DNA of 64,000 nt. Origin: Micromonospora orduensis. GTDB taxonomy: Bacteria > Actinomycetota > Actinomycetes > Mycobacteriales > Micromonosporaceae. The position numbers and the translations under genes were made by a program. The stretch is taken from the NCBI RefSeq assembly GCF_006228125.1, contig NZ_VDFY01000230.1, positions 32,833 to 96,832 of the forward strand, in the 5' to 3' direction. This document shows positions 16,345-25,133 of this stretch, piece after piece (positions within the stretch are counted from its first letter, which is position 1; each line of letters begins with the position of its first letter). The notes beneath the pieces are model-generated. The model was not told where the DNA came from, ran no database searches, and saw only the letters and a program-made list of their open reading frames with translations.

Positions 16345-16509
16345 TTACCTGTCCTCGAATGGCACCCAGCAGGTATCGCACACAATCTCGTCATCCTCGT
16401 TGAAGCCTGCGAACTCGCCTTTAGGTATGAACTCCCCGCAGTCGGCACAGCGACTGCCCGAGCGAGTTACGAATTGACCCGGCGGCACATAGATAGATTC
16501 AATGGACAT
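16345..16509 (-). CDS. 54-residue zinc-finger protein
   Basis: A short frame from ATG 16509 to TAA. The sequence starts MSIESIYVPPGQFV and carries CADCGEF (residues 21-24) and CDTCWVPF (45-48), a clean two-CxxC treble-clef or ribbon. It ends 15 bp before the RHH gene start, whose Shine-Dalgarno lies in the gap, so both belong to one transcript. The function is unknown. Confidence 0.6.
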   Translation of the reverse strand: MSIESIYVPPGQFVTRSGSRCADCGEFIPKGEFAGFNEDDEIVCDTCWVPFEDR

Positions 16510-16602
16510 GCCTCAGCCCTCACTCCTCCAATAAGTGAGGTCCTGGCATCCCTGTGCTCCTTGGACCTACGTCGAACTATATACGCATTTTAGGAAACGC
16601 GC

Positions 16603-17076
16603 TTATTGGTCGGTAATGGCAATTAATGGGCCGGTTTCCAGCTCCGGCGGCTCCTCCTCGGTCTCCTCGCAGCCGGGACCGTGGTCTAGCACGTAGTCGA
16701 GGGTGCCGCCGTCGTCCGCGTCCGCCTCGACGGACCACCGGCAAGCAGGTCCGCAGGCCATGACGTCGGCGAGGCGGGCCAAGGTGGCCTCAGTGTCGGC
16801 TAGCCGGACCTCCCAGAAGGCACCATCGAGCGCGCTGACCAACTCGCCCACGTCGAGGCCAGCGCGGTAGTAACTCAACGGGACCGGCACGAGGAGCTGG
16901 CGGATAAATGTTGAGCGGTACTCCTCCGCCCGCCGGTCCCATTGGGATGCGCTGTCCTCGACCACTACGTGAACCGCCAGCAGTTCGGCGCGCATTCGGT
17001 CAGGGTCGATTTGGTACAGGACAACGTGATTCGGCAGCGCCGCCGCCATTCCGCAAATTCGGTAAGATTCAGACAC
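16603..17076 (-). CDS. Hypothetical protein
   Basis: 157 residues, acidic C-terminus (CEETEEEPPELETG). The middle reads HVVVEDSASQWDRRAEEYRS and FWEVRLADTEATLARLADVM, suggesting an alpha/beta single-domain protein, and CGPACRWSVEADADDGG adds a cysteine pair. ATG 17076 follows AGGAGG. I do not recognise the family. The nearest upstream gene ends behind a strong terminator at 17108, so this gene probably has its own promoter. Confidence 0.5.
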   Translation of the reverse strand: MSESYRICGMAAALPNHVVLYQIDPDRMRAELLAVHVVVEDSASQWDRRAEEYRSTFIRQLLVPVPLSYYRAGLDVGELVSALDGAFWEVRLADTEATLARLADVMACGPACRWSVEADADDGGTLDYVLDHGPGCEETEEEPPELETGPLIAITDQ

Positions 17077-17107
17077 GAGACCTTGCCTCCTCCTTCACCG
17101 GTGAAAA

Positions 17108-17142
17108 GTGCCCCGCTCGGACTCGCACCCCGAGCGGGGCAC
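17108..17142 (-). terminator. Intrinsic terminator of the 17149-17943 gene
   Basis: Perfect 13-bp stem GTGCCCCGCTCGG / CCGAGCGGGGCAC with a 9-nt loop, followed on the minus strand by CTTTTC. It lies directly behind the stop at 17149. Confidence 0.8.
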
Positions 17143-17148
17143 CACCAT

Positions 17149-17943
17149 TCAGGACCGCTGGCCGCGAGAGGCCATGACCTCCTGGAGACCGCCGGACAGA
17201 CCAGCGGCAACGTTCGTCGCCGGACCGTTCAGCAGCCGTTCCCGAGACTCCGCCGACTCCAGCGACCGCAGTGCATCACGGACCGATCCGAACAGTTCGT
17301 CAGCGTGGCCCCGCATGCTGTCCGCCGGGTTGATGTTGGCCGGGGCGGCGAACATCTGCCCCGATCCGGCCGAGCGCGCCGGAGCCGTGGGTCGGCCTTC
17401 ATTCAGGCCATCCGAACGGTGCCCGGAGAGGTCGCCGAGGAGCGTCGGCAGCCGGTCCCGCATCACCGGGAACCGATCCAGCTCCTTGTCCTGGAGGTCG
17501 GCCAGGTCCGCCGTCTTGAGCTGCTCCCGCTGCTCGGCGTCGGCGTGCATGTTCTCGGCCATCTCCCGCACTTCCCGAGCTTCCCGGTCCGCCTTCTGGA
17601 TGGCCTGCCGGAGATCGGCCGAGGAGATCCGTCCCCGCTCCGCGTCGGCAGCCGCCTCGGCCAGCTCCGCGCTGATGTCGCGCAGGCGGAGAGTGGTCTG
17701 GGTGGCCCGCTCCCGGTCCGCCTCGACGCTCTGCCGGAGCTGGTGCCGGCGCTTGGCCTCCAACTGCGTCTCGTACTGGTGAACCCACTGCTTGAGAGCC
17801 TTCTGCTCGGCCGGGGTGCTGGCGTTCTCCAGCCGCTCCCGAGCCGCCCGCAGCGTCACCTGCGGGTGCGATCCGGTCATCGCCGCCCGAGCCTCCAGCG
17901 ACAGCATGCCGAGCTGAAGCTGCATTGCCGCGTTCTCGTCCAT
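17149..17943 (-). CDS. Coiled-coil element protein of unknown function
   Basis: 264 residues from ATG 17943, chosen for AGGAGG eight bases upstream. Residues about 50-150 form a long charged coiled coil (ERLENASTPAEQKALKQWVH; SADLRQAIQKADREAREVRE). The last third is Gly/Ser/Ala-rich and ends LSGGLQEVMASRGQRS. There is no signal peptide or membrane segment. It lies between the excisionase and a strong terminator. A scaffolding or DNA-organising role is possible but unsupported. Confidence 0.5.
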   Translation of the reverse strand: MDENAAMQLQLGMLSLEARAAMTGSHPQVTLRAARERLENASTPAEQKALKQWVHQYETQLEAKRRHQLRQSVEADRERATQTTLRLRDISAELAEAAADAERGRISSADLRQAIQKADREAREVREMAENMHADAEQREQLKTADLADLQDKELDRFPVMRDRLPTLLGDLSGHRSDGLNEGRPTAPARSAGSGQMFAAPANINPADSMRGHADELFGSVRDALRSLESAESRERLLNGPATNVAAGLSGGLQEVMASRGQRS

Positions 17944-17988
17944 TGCCATTCCTCCTGTTGGTTGTTCTGTCATTCCTGGATGCAGCGC

Positions 17989-18198
17989 TTATCGCGCTGC
18001 TGACTGAGCCGGGTTGGCCTCAAACATCGCGTCGAGGTCGGACCGGCGAATGCGGTAGTGACTGCCGGGCTTGTCGTTCGCCCGGAATGCGCGGAGCTGG
18101 CCGGCACCGATCCGGTCGCGCAACGTGCGCTCGGTCAGTCCCGTGTAGGTGGCGGCATCCGGCAGCGATAGCCAGCCCGGCTCAATCTGCGTCTTCAT
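17989..18198 (-). CDS. xis: Excisionase / MerR-type helix-turn-helix protein
   Basis: 69 residues with the usual Xis/excisionase pattern: LSLPDAATYTGLTERTLRDR (HTH) followed by GQLRAFRANDKPGSHYRIRR wing residues and DLDAMFEA. ATG 18198 follows AGGAGCGCTC. It sits nearest the right att site, where Xis proteins usually bind and direct excision. It could also act as a regulator of the element's leftward genes. Confidence 0.8.
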   Translation of the reverse strand: MKTQIEPGWLSLPDAATYTGLTERTLRDRIGAGQLRAFRANDKPGSHYRIRRSDLDAMFEANPAQSAAR

Positions 18199-18620
18199 GA
18201 GCGCTCCTCGGCTTGCGTCGCCGGGAGGAGGGCATAAAGAAACCCAGGCCGCCCCGACGAATGATCATCGGCTGCGCCTGGGTGTTGGATTCTCCGCGCT
18301 CTATCGGGTTGTCGGCTTTACAACCCAGCTCACGGATAGGCGGTTTATCAACAGGCCTTGCTACCGCCTACGCCTTCAATATCAACTCTGCTCGCGTCGC
18401 GCTCTCAGCGCGTCCCATTCACGGAGGAGCGTACCCGGTTCCGGCCGTTTCCGCTATTGCGCGAAAAGGGCATATCCGCCAACTCCCGGCGTAGCGCTCG
18501 GACAGCTACCCGCCGGGGGTACCGCCTCTCTGTGGGCGTCCGTCGAGCTGTTGCGGACCGGGAACGGACCTCGGATCTTATGAGCCTCGATAGGTGCCGA
18601 GCGTCTGCCCTGCTAGTAGT
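18199..18620. other. Gene-free right end of the element (attP arm region)
   Basis: About 420 bp between xis and the att repeat with no supported gene. It holds an 8-bp inverted repeat ACCCAGGC / GCCTGGGT (18242-18249 and 18276-18283) and a less GC-rich stretch at 18290-18400. Integrase and excisionase arm sites and the leftward promoter are expected here. Confidence 0.45.
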
Positions 18621-18666
18621 GGTGCCCCCGGCAGGATTCGAACCTGCGACACACGGTTTAGGAAAC
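18621..18666. repeat. Right attachment repeat (attR) inside tRNA-Arg
   Basis: Identical to 5692-5737 over 46 bp. It covers the tRNA from its 3' end through the anticodon loop. TTAGGAA (18658-18664), the loop itself, is the likely 7-bp crossover and is shared with both other copies. Confidence 0.9.
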
Positions 18667-18695
18667 CGATGCTCTATCCCCTGAGCTACGGGGGC
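18623..18695 (-). tRNA. tRNA-Arg (anticodon CCU)
   Basis: 73-nt cloverleaf on the minus strand: acceptor GCCCCCG / CGGGGGC with discriminator A, D-arm AGCTCAGGGGATAGAGC, anticodon loop TTCCTAA (CCT, so CCU in RNA), T-arm GCAGGTTCGAATCCTGC. The 3' CCA is not encoded. The gene's 3' half is supplied by the integrated element, which restores the tRNA. Confidence 0.95.
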
Positions 18696-18803
18696 GCGAG
18701 GGCCTAGTCTAGCGACCTGGGGGTTCACCTGGGGTGGCAGGGAGTGGCCCGCGTTCACCCACGTCAACCGGACCGCCGTTCTCCCAGCCCAGGACCACAC
18801 CCG
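18658..18803. repeat. Left copy of a 146-bp duplicated segment (5' half of tRNA-Arg plus upstream flank)
   Basis: The block from the anticodon loop through about 108 bp upstream of the tRNA recurs at 25134-25280 with roughly ten differences. It bounds a second, 6.5-kb island between the two copies. Confidence 0.85.
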
Positions 18804-19182
18804 GAGCACACGAACCCCGGTTTGCGACCGGCGGTCGGCCGCAGTGACCCACGTTCGCACCGGTTGACCCCCGTTGGCATCCGCTGGAGAGCACACACCG
18901 CGCACATCATCGAAGATCATGATGCCACCGACTCCCCGGCCGAGAAGTCGGCTGGGGAGTGGGCGCTACGGCGGCAACCCTCCGCGAGCCTCGGGCGCTG
19001 ACTCAGGCCACGATGCGGACACAGGGGCAGCGTTTGGCATGAGTCCCGCACGAGGCTCCGCGCCCGGATCAGCCACGGGCTGCGCTGGACCCGCTCTCGC
19101 CGTTTGCCCTCCCGTGAGTTCCCCTGAGTCGGGATCTTGTCGTTCAGGTGGTGCGCCAGACGGCGGCGAGTGCTGCCACGTC
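18804..19182. other. Intergenic DNA between the tRNA flank and IS256
   Basis: About 380 bp without a supported gene. It contains a 13-bp hairpin with one G-T pair at 18931-18960 (ACTCCCCGGCCGA / TCGGCTGGGGAGT), terminator-like but with no gene directly upstream on either strand, perhaps left from lost genes. Confidence 0.4.
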
Positions 19183-20577
19183 GGGGACTGTGGATCTAAC
19201 GGTGTTTCCGGCCCGACCCGCCAGGCGTTGTGCCTGGTGAGGAGGGTGCCGTGATGACCGCGACACAGAACGATCAGGCTGGACGTAAGAAGCGGGCGGA
19301 GCCGTCGGCGGAGGCGAAAGCCGCCGTCGAACTGGTCCGGGCGGCCAAGGAACAGGGTCTGTCGCTGACCGGCCCGGATGGGTTGCTCAGGCAGTTGACC
19401 AAGACGGTCCTGGAGACCGCGTTGAACGAGGAGATGACCGATCACCTCGGTTATGCCAAACACGAACCCGACGGTGCCGGCTCGGGCAACATCCGCAACG
19501 GCACCAGGGCGAAGACGGTGCTGACCGATAGCACCGGGCCGGTGCAGATCGACGTTCCGCGGGACCGGGCGGGCACGTTCGAGCCGCAGATCGTGCGCAA
19601 GCGGCAGCGGCGCCTGTCAGGGGTCGACGAGGTCGTGTTGTCGCTGTATGCCAAGGGTTTGACGACCGGGGAGATCTCGGCGCACTTCGCCGAGATCTAT
19701 GGGGCGTCGGTGTCGAAGGAGACGATCTCGCGGATCACTGACAAGGTGATCGAGGAGATGACCGACTGGTCGCACCGCCCGTTGGACGAGATCTACGCGG
19801 CGGTGTTCATTGACGCGATCGTAGTCAAGGTGCGCGATGGGCAGGTCGCGAACCGGCCGTTCTACGCCGCGATCGGGGTGACCCTGGACGAGGAGAAGGA
19901 CATCCTCGGGTTGTGGGCCGGCACCGGTGGTGAGGGCGCGAAGTTCTGGATGAGCGTGCTGACCGACCTGCGTAACCGGGGTGTGAAGGACGTGTTCTTC
20001 CTCGTCTGCGACGGCCTGAAAGGCGTGCCAGAGGTCGTAACGAACGTGTGGCCGCAGACGGTGGTGCAGACGTGCATCATTCATCTGATCCGCAACACGT
20101 TCCGGCTCACCTCGCGCAAGTACTGGGACGCGTTGAAGCACGACATCAAGCCGATCTACACCGCCGTCAATGCCCAAGCGGCCAGGGCCGCGTTCGACGA
20201 CCTGGCGGACAAGTGGGGCGATCGGTATCCGGCGGTGATCCGGCTGTGGGACAACGCCTGGGCTGAGTTCATCCCGTTCCTCGACTACGACGTGGAGATC
20301 CGCAAGGTGATCTGCTCCACCAACGCGATCGAGTCGTTGAACGCCCGCTACCGGCGGGCCGTGAAGGCCCGCGGCCACTTCCCCAACGAACTGGCCGCGT
20401 TGAAGTGTCTGTACCTGGTGACCCGGTCCCTGGACCCGACCGGAACAGGCCGAACCCGATGGACGATGCGCTGGAAACCCGCGTTGAACGCCTTCGCCAT
20501 CACCTTCAGCGACCGCTTCCCAGCCGCTGAAACCTACTAACCAAGATCGCCGGAAACACCGTTAGCGAGACAGCCCC
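19183..20577 (+). mobile_element. IS256-family insertion sequence
   Basis: About 1.4 kb with terminal inverted repeats 19183-19212 and 20549-20577. The inner part TAACGGTGTTTCCGGC is perfect and the outer part (GGGG...CTGT) imperfect. It encodes one intact transposase. I see no clear target-site duplication, so the outer ends may have been altered or the flanks rearranged. Confidence 0.85.
19254..20540 (+). CDS. IS256/Mutator-family transposase
   Basis: 428 residues, full family length. The Mutator pattern is complete: TDHLGYAKHEPDG, GNIRNGTRAKTVLTDSTGPV, PRDRAGTFEPQIVRKRQRRL, then the DDE core with VFIDAIVVKVRDGQV (first D), VFFLVCDGLKGVPEVV (second D), and CSTNAIESLNARYRRA, the conserved C-terminal N-x-I-E-x-x-N motif holding the Glu. 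The start is ATG 19254 (GTG 19251 also possible); the ORF upstream lies in the terminal repeat region. It appears active. Confidence 0.92.
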   Translation: MTATQNDQAGRKKRAEPSAEAKAAVELVRAAKEQGLSLTGPDGLLRQLTKTVLETALNEEMTDHLGYAKHEPDGAGSGNIRNGTRAKTVLTDSTGPVQIDVPRDRAGTFEPQIVRKRQRRLSGVDEVVLSLYAKGLTTGEISAHFAEIYGASVSKETISRITDKVIEEMTDWSHRPLDEIYAAVFIDAIVVKVRDGQVANRPFYAAIGVTLDEEKDILGLWAGTGGEGAKFWMSVLTDLRNRGVKDVFFLVCDGLKGVPEVVTNVWPQTVVQTCIIHLIRNTFRLTSRKYWDALKHDIKPIYTAVNAQAARAAFDDLADKWGDRYPAVIRLWDNAWAEFIPFLDYDVEIRKVICSTNAIESLNARYRRAVKARGHFPNELAALKCLYLVTRSLDPTGTGRTRWTMRWKPALNAFAITFSDRFPAAETY

Positions 20578-20951
20578 TATCGGGGCGAGCCGAGGTAACG
20601 ACGGGGGCCGGCCGAGGGGGACGCCAAGGACTCATCGGGGCCGCACTCGCGGACTTCGTAGCGTCCAGGGTTTGCGCGGGGTTGATGGGTGCCGAACTAG
20701 ACAGTCCGGGTCATGTCCTTCGGCAAAGATGAGCAGCGCGGTCAGACAGCCAACGCGGCCGGGAAGCGCGCACATCGGCGTACGTACGGCCGCAGGCCGC
20801 CGATGTGGGGATTGAGTCGGCACTTGAACGACGAGGGCGATCAGGAGCGCGGCGGCGCCCGTTCAGCGCGTACCCGGGGGCGAGCATCAGTGGCCGCAAA
20901 GGGTACGGCGAACCGGCCCACCATCGGCCATAGTGGGCGGCAGGACGAGGT
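20578..20951. other. Intergenic DNA after IS256
   Basis: About 370 bp. I see no gene, RNA or convincing repeat; the short open frames on both strands have no protein-like pattern. Confidence 0.4.
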
Positions 20952-20979
20952 GGCGGGCACCGCCGTCGCGGTGCCCGCC
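20952..20979 (-). terminator. Hairpin terminator of the LPXTG surface protein gene
   Basis: Perfect 12-bp stem GGCGGGCACCGC / GCGGTGCCCGCC with loop CGTC, 18 bp after the stop at 20998. Confidence 0.8.
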
Positions 20980-20997
20980 ATTGCGCTTCGACCTGGA

Positions 20998-22347
20998 TCA
21001 GGCGTGGATGCGGTCCTTGCGGCGTAGCCGGGTGGCGCCGAGCATCAGGGCCCCGGCGGTGAGCAGGCCACCACCCAGGGACAGGGTGCTGGCGGTCCGG
21101 TCGCCGGTGACCGGCAGCTCCTTCTTGCCGTCCTTGTCGTGCTTTCGGTGGTCGTACTTGCCGTCGCGGATGCAGATGGTGACGGTGTCGGGATCGGAGA
21201 CCACCGTCTTTCCGTTGTACTTGCCGGTCGCGCGGGCGGTGTTGACGACCTTGCCCTTCTTGACGTCGGCCCAGTCCACCACGTGCGGGTTGACGGCGTG
21301 GCAGTCGGTGCTCGTGCCCGGCGCCAGCGTCGTGTTGTTGCAGACGACGGGCCCGGCGGTCGGGTCATCGACGGCGACGTCCGTGATGGTGACCGTGCCG
21401 GTGTTGGTGACCCGGTAGGTGTAGAAGATCTTGTCGCCCTTGGCGGCGTAGCCGTCGTTGTCGCACGTGTGGCGGCAGTCCGACTCGACCCGGGCCTTCT
21501 TGTCGATGGACAGGCTGACCTGCGCCGGCGGCTTGGGCTTGGTGGTGACGGTGAAGGTCGCCTTGTTGGACGGGACCGTCTGCTCGCCGAACAGGCCGAA
21601 CGCCTGCGCGGTGTTGACGATCTTGCCGTTCTTGACGTCCTGCTCGGTGACGGTGTAGGTACCGGTGCAGGTGGTGCTCTCACCCGGCGCGAGCGAGGTG
21701 TCCTGGCAGGTGATGCCGGTGACCTTGTCGTCGGTGACGGTGATGTTGGTGATCGGGTCGGTCGTGCCGGTGCTCTGGTTGGTCACCGTGTACGTGTAGG
21801 TGACCGTCTGACCCGCTTTGACGTGCGTGGCCGGGCTGCCGGTCTTGGTCAGGGCCAGCTTCGGGTTCACCTGCGGGTTCGACGCCGCGCAGGTGTGGGT
21901 GAGCACGAAGAAGTCGGCGGTGCCCGAGATCACCGCGGTGGCGCCCGTGAGCGTCCATCCCGCGGGCAGCCGGATCCACGCCTTGCTGGTGCCGAGGTTG
22001 TTCACGATCGCGCTGTTGGGATCGGTGGGGATCGTCCGGGTAACGGGGCCGCCGGGGGTGCTGAACGTCGCGGTGACCGACTGGAACGTGCCACTGGTCT
22101 GCGGGTTGCCCGGCAGGTTGAACACCCACACGTCTTCGTTCGCAAAGGGCCCCCCGCCCAGGTTCGGGTCGCAGTTCTGGGTGAAGTTCGCCGCCGTCGT
22201 CGGCACGTTCCCCGGATTGATGCTGATCGTCGACGCAGCGGCAGCCGGTGCACCGTTGGTGAGCAGCACGGCACCGACCAGCAGCACCAGAGCGGCCAGC
22301 CGCGCCCAAGCGGCAGCCGGTCCGGGTCGCGCGATGGTTCTCTTCAT
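20998..22347 (-). CDS. Sortase-anchored surface protein with DUF11-type repeats
   Basis: 449 residues. Signal peptide at 1-38 (AALVLLVGAVLLTNGAPAAA). An N-terminal beta domain follows to about residue 155. Then two DUF11/DUF7507-like Ig repeats share the pattern TKTG...GQTVTYTYTVTNQSTG...TDDKVTGITCQDTSLAPGES...VNTA, the second beginning LSIDKKARVESDCRH. The C-terminus is a full sorting signal: LPVTG, a hydrophobic helix (STLSLGGGLLTAGALMLGAT) and RLRRKDRIHA. Sortase should link it to the cell wall; it may serve as an adhesin or structural protein. It is flanked by mobile DNA on both sides. Confidence 0.85.
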   Translation of the reverse strand: MKRTIARPGPAAAWARLAALVLLVGAVLLTNGAPAAAASTISINPGNVPTTAANFTQNCDPNLGGGPFANEDVWVFNLPGNPQTSGTFQSVTATFSTPGGPVTRTIPTDPNSAIVNNLGTSKAWIRLPAGWTLTGATAVISGTADFFVLTHTCAASNPQVNPKLALTKTGSPATHVKAGQTVTYTYTVTNQSTGTTDPITNITVTDDKVTGITCQDTSLAPGESTTCTGTYTVTEQDVKNGKIVNTAQAFGLFGEQTVPSNKATFTVTTKPKPPAQVSLSIDKKARVESDCRHTCDNDGYAAKGDKIFYTYRVTNTGTVTITDVAVDDPTAGPVVCNNTTLAPGTSTDCHAVNPHVVDWADVKKGKVVNTARATGKYNGKTVVSDPDTVTICIRDGKYDHRKHDKDGKKELPVTGDRTASTLSLGGGLLTAGALMLGATRLRRKDRIHA

Positions 22348-22599
22348 GAAATCCCCCGTATCGTGAATCTGGACATTCCAGGCAACGAGCAGCGGGATTG
22401 CACGTCACGCGACGGCGCGATAAATCCCTCCGATGATGGACACCGCCGAAGGATCATCGAGGAACCGATCGAGAACTTGGAAGGTTGGCTTATCCTGGAC
22501 GGCACTCGGCATCGCCTCGGTTGCCAGGCAGCAGCAACAGCTCTCCTGCGTCCGGGGCAGTTGTGCCAGCCTCGCCCTTGCTGTTCGACACCACCTGGT

Positions 22600-23294
22600 G
22601 CTGCAGTGCCGGGTAAGGCGTATCGGGCGAAGTGGTCCGACCAGCTACCTCCTGGGGCCTCCTTCACCCCAGCCGACGACGGAGATGCCGCAGTCACGGC
22701 CTTCACGGTTCCCGCCGACACCGTCCCGCTGAACACGTCACCGTTCGAGCAAGGCACCGACATCGTCGTCGCCGAGACGCCCCGGCAGGGGACCATCGTC
22801 GCGAAGGTCACTGCCGATCAGGGCAAGCTCGAGGACTGGTACGCCGTCACCGCCGCCCTCGCCCCCACCGCGGTCGTGCAGGGATACCGCGAGATCCCGA
22901 CCGGCTTCGACGCCGGCGCCGTCATCGTCCTCGTCACCGCCGGGCTGCTCATCACTGCCGCCATGGGCTTCTTCGCCTTCGCCATGTCCACCGTTGACCG
23001 CAGGATCGCCACGCGCCGCGCCAACGTCCCCCTGGCGGTGATCGGTGCGCCCCGGCGAACCCTCGCCGCCGCGGACGTCACCGAGTCAGTCAGCGGTCTG
23101 ATCCTCGGTCAACTCGTCACCGCCGCAGCCGTCATCCTCAGCGGCGGGGCGGCAGCAGCGGTGCTGGCACCGCGAGCTTCGCTGACCTGCTCGACACCGT
23201 CAGGCCCATGCTCACTCTTGCCGCCGCCGGGGTCATTCTCGGCACTCTGATCGCCGCCCTGGCCACTACCCCCGCACTCTTGCGCCACGAATAG
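22600..23294 (+). pseudogene. FtsX-like ABC permease, 5'-truncated and frameshifted
   Basis: The + strand reads as the C-terminal part of an FtsX/MacB-type permease: FTVPADTVPLNTSPFEQGTD, a helix AGAVIVLVTAGLLITAAMGF, VIGAPRRTLAAADVTESVSG and another helix. Near 23150-23160 the frame breaks; the next frame continues with SFADLLDTVRPMLTLAAAGV and ends ...ALLRHE-stop at 23294. No start or N-terminal helix is present upstream. It is a remnant of an efflux or lipoprotein-type transporter. Confidence 0.65.
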
Positions 23295-23621
23295 CACTCG
23301 CACACCGAGCAGGGGACTGTCATGCCTGGGGCCGCGCCGTTCATCGGACGCGGTCTCACACCGCGCATCCATCGCCACGCCACGTGCATCGCGGACACCC
23401 ATGGCGGGCCCCGTTCTCTACGCTGCTCTCATGGCGGCGTGTCCCGAGCTGACCAGGCCGCTCCCCCACGTGGAGTCCGGTCACGGTCTCTCCGGGGCAA
23501 CCCCGGGGACGCGATACTCACCTCGGCACCACACCACAGGTGCGTCGGCACGCTCCGCGAGCCTGTGCACCCGTACGACCGGGCATCGTCGGGACACGCC
23601 GCCACCCCTACTGGCCTGCCC
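23295..23621. other. Leader region of the reverse transcriptase gene
   Basis: About 330 bp between the permease remnant and the RT start. It holds a perfect 6-bp hairpin CCGGGG-CAA-CCCCGG (23492-23506) and a small stem GCGGT/ACCGC near 23350. A retron-type ncRNA would be expected here, but I cannot identify the flanking a1/a2 repeat, so no ncRNA is called. Confidence 0.35.
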
Positions 23622-24935
23622 GTGAACACCATCCACGCCTTGGCCACCGCTCTCGCCGACGCGTTCCTTGCCGGCGCGGGCTGGCGCCGTGGCGATCTCG
23701 TCGACCAGGGTGGACTCGTCCTCGGGGTCCGGCGGCGATGGCTGTGGCCGGTCGCCGACGCGGCGCTGGTCGCCTACCTGCACCCACCCACCGACCGGCC
23801 ACGCGAGCTGGCCACGTTCCTGAGCACCCTCGACCCGCTCCGCGCGGCAGTCACCGCCGCCCGCCAGCACCGGCGACCGATCGTCATCCGCGCGCGGCCC
23901 GTGACGCCGACCCGCACCGTCCGCCGACCCTGGCACACCCCTGTCATCGACACCGTCGGCGACCTGGCCGCGATGCTCGACCTGAGCATCGAACACCTCG
24001 ACTGGTACGCCGACCGACGCGCCATGAACCGACGCGCCCCCGCCCACCGACTGCACCACTACCACAACCGGTGGACCGACCGGGGCCGGCTAATCGAGGC
24101 CCCCAAGTCTCGGCTTCGCGCCCTGCAACGCCGGCTCCTCGCCGAGGTCCTCGGCCCCATCCCGGTCCACCCCACCGCCCACGGCTTCGTACCCGGCCGC
24201 TCCGCACACACCTTCGCCGCCACCCACGCCGCGCAACCGGTCGTCGTCCGGATCGACCTGCTCGCCTTCTTCACCCACATCCCCGCCACCCGCGTCTACG
24301 GCCTGTTCCGCACCGCCGGCTACCCCGAACCCGTCGCCCACACCCTCACCGGACTCTGCACCACCCGCACCCCACACCCCGTCCTCCGCCGCGCACCCAC
24401 CGACCTGGCGCACCGGGCGGCCCGGCTCGCCGCGCTGCGCACCGGCCACCTGCCCCAAGGCGCGCCCACCTCACCGGCACTGGCCAACCGGTGCGCCTAT
24501 CGACTCGACCGACGCCTCACCGGCCTCGCCGACGCCTTCGAGATCACCTACACCCGGTACGCCGACGACCTCGCCTTCTCCGGCGACCTCACCACCCGAC
24601 GCATCGACGACCTGATCGCCGCCGTCACCGACATCGCCCGCGGCGAGGGCTTCCAAGTCCACCCAGCCAAGACCCGCGTCCGTGGCCAGGCCGACCGGCA
24701 ACTCCTCGCCGGACTCGTCGTCAACCACCACCCCGCCACACCCCGCGACGAGTACGACCAACTCCGCGCCATCCTCCACAACGCCGCCCGCACCGGCCTC
24801 GCCGCGCAAAACCGGACCGGCCACCCCGACTTCGCCCAGTACCTCATCGGACGAGTTACCTGGGTCGGTCATCACCACCCGGCACGCGCAGCCAAACTCG
24901 CCACGCTGCTGGCCCAAGCTCTCGCGGCACCGTAA
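23622..24935 (+). CDS. Retron-like reverse transcriptase
   Basis: 437-residue RT from GTG 23622. An unusual N-terminal region of about 130 residues is followed by the RT blocks: IEAPKSRLRALQRRLLAEVL, HPTAHGFVPGRSAHTFAATH, VVVRIDLLAFFTHI (first Asp, RT motif A), HLPQGAPTSPALANRCAYRL (motif B), YTRYADDLAFSGD (catalytic YADD, motif C), and QVHPAKTRVRG (motif D). The retron VTG position reads LLAGLVVN. The frame is open to 23322, but upstream residues look noncoding. Known relatives act in retrons or other defence systems; no toxin or effector gene is adjacent, so the role is unproven. Confidence 0.85.
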   Translation: MNTIHALATALADAFLAGAGWRRGDLVDQGGLVLGVRRRWLWPVADAALVAYLHPPTDRPRELATFLSTLDPLRAAVTAARQHRRPIVIRARPVTPTRTVRRPWHTPVIDTVGDLAAMLDLSIEHLDWYADRRAMNRRAPAHRLHHYHNRWTDRGRLIEAPKSRLRALQRRLLAEVLGPIPVHPTAHGFVPGRSAHTFAATHAAQPVVVRIDLLAFFTHIPATRVYGLFRTAGYPEPVAHTLTGLCTTRTPHPVLRRAPTDLAHRAARLAALRTGHLPQGAPTSPALANRCAYRLDRRLTGLADAFEITYTRYADDLAFSGDLTTRRIDDLIAAVTDIARGEGFQVHPAKTRVRGQADRQLLAGLVVNHHPATPRDEYDQLRAILHNAARTGLAAQNRTGHPDFAQYLIGRVTWVGHHHPARAAKLATLLAQALAAP

Positions 24936-25133
24936 ACTGACGCGGCACGGCAACTTCACCGGATCACGGCAAGGGACGCATCGCACGACCGAAGCAGGTC
25001 CTGAGCAGGACTTACGCCCGCCCTGCTGATCTTCAGCAAGCGAGCACAGCAACACCCGCGTGCGACGCACTAATGTGAACATGGAATAGGAACCCGCAGG
25101 TCATCAGCCTATGGGTACAGATAGAGCGTCGTC
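24936..25133. other. Intergenic DNA between the RT gene and the tRNA-half copy
   Basis: About 200 bp with no gene. It contains a few short repeats (GTCCTGAGCAGGAC near 25000, a perfect 14-bp palindrome) that could act as the RT gene's terminator or RNA element. Confidence 0.4.

Larger units (their letters stand above)
5692..18666. mobile_element. 13-kb integrative element in tRNA-Arg(CCU)
   Basis: The element is bounded by perfect 46-bp direct repeats, one of which completes a functional tRNA. Nearly all genes read on the minus strand. Contents from right to left: excisionase, coiled-coil protein, small unknown, zinc and RHH proteins, primase-polymerase/ATPase replication gene with iteron-like repeats, HGG-motif protein, serine recombinase, two small proteins, tyrosine integrase, unknowns, and a restriction-modification pair at the left end. 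The gene set resembles actinomycete integrative/replicating elements (AICE or satellite-like), but I see no FtsK-type transfer gene and no phage structural genes. It may therefore be a satellite or rely on a helper for transfer. Confidence 0.88.

Noticed and set aside
21139..22599. Upstream part of the 703-codon + strand frame reaching the permease remnant
   Set aside because: It is antisense to the LPXTG protein; only the part after about 22600 reads as a permease.
23295..23621. Retron msr/msd ncRNA before the reverse transcriptase
   Set aside because: Hairpins are present, but I could not find the paired a1/a2 flanks or a priming guanosine context, so it stays a question.
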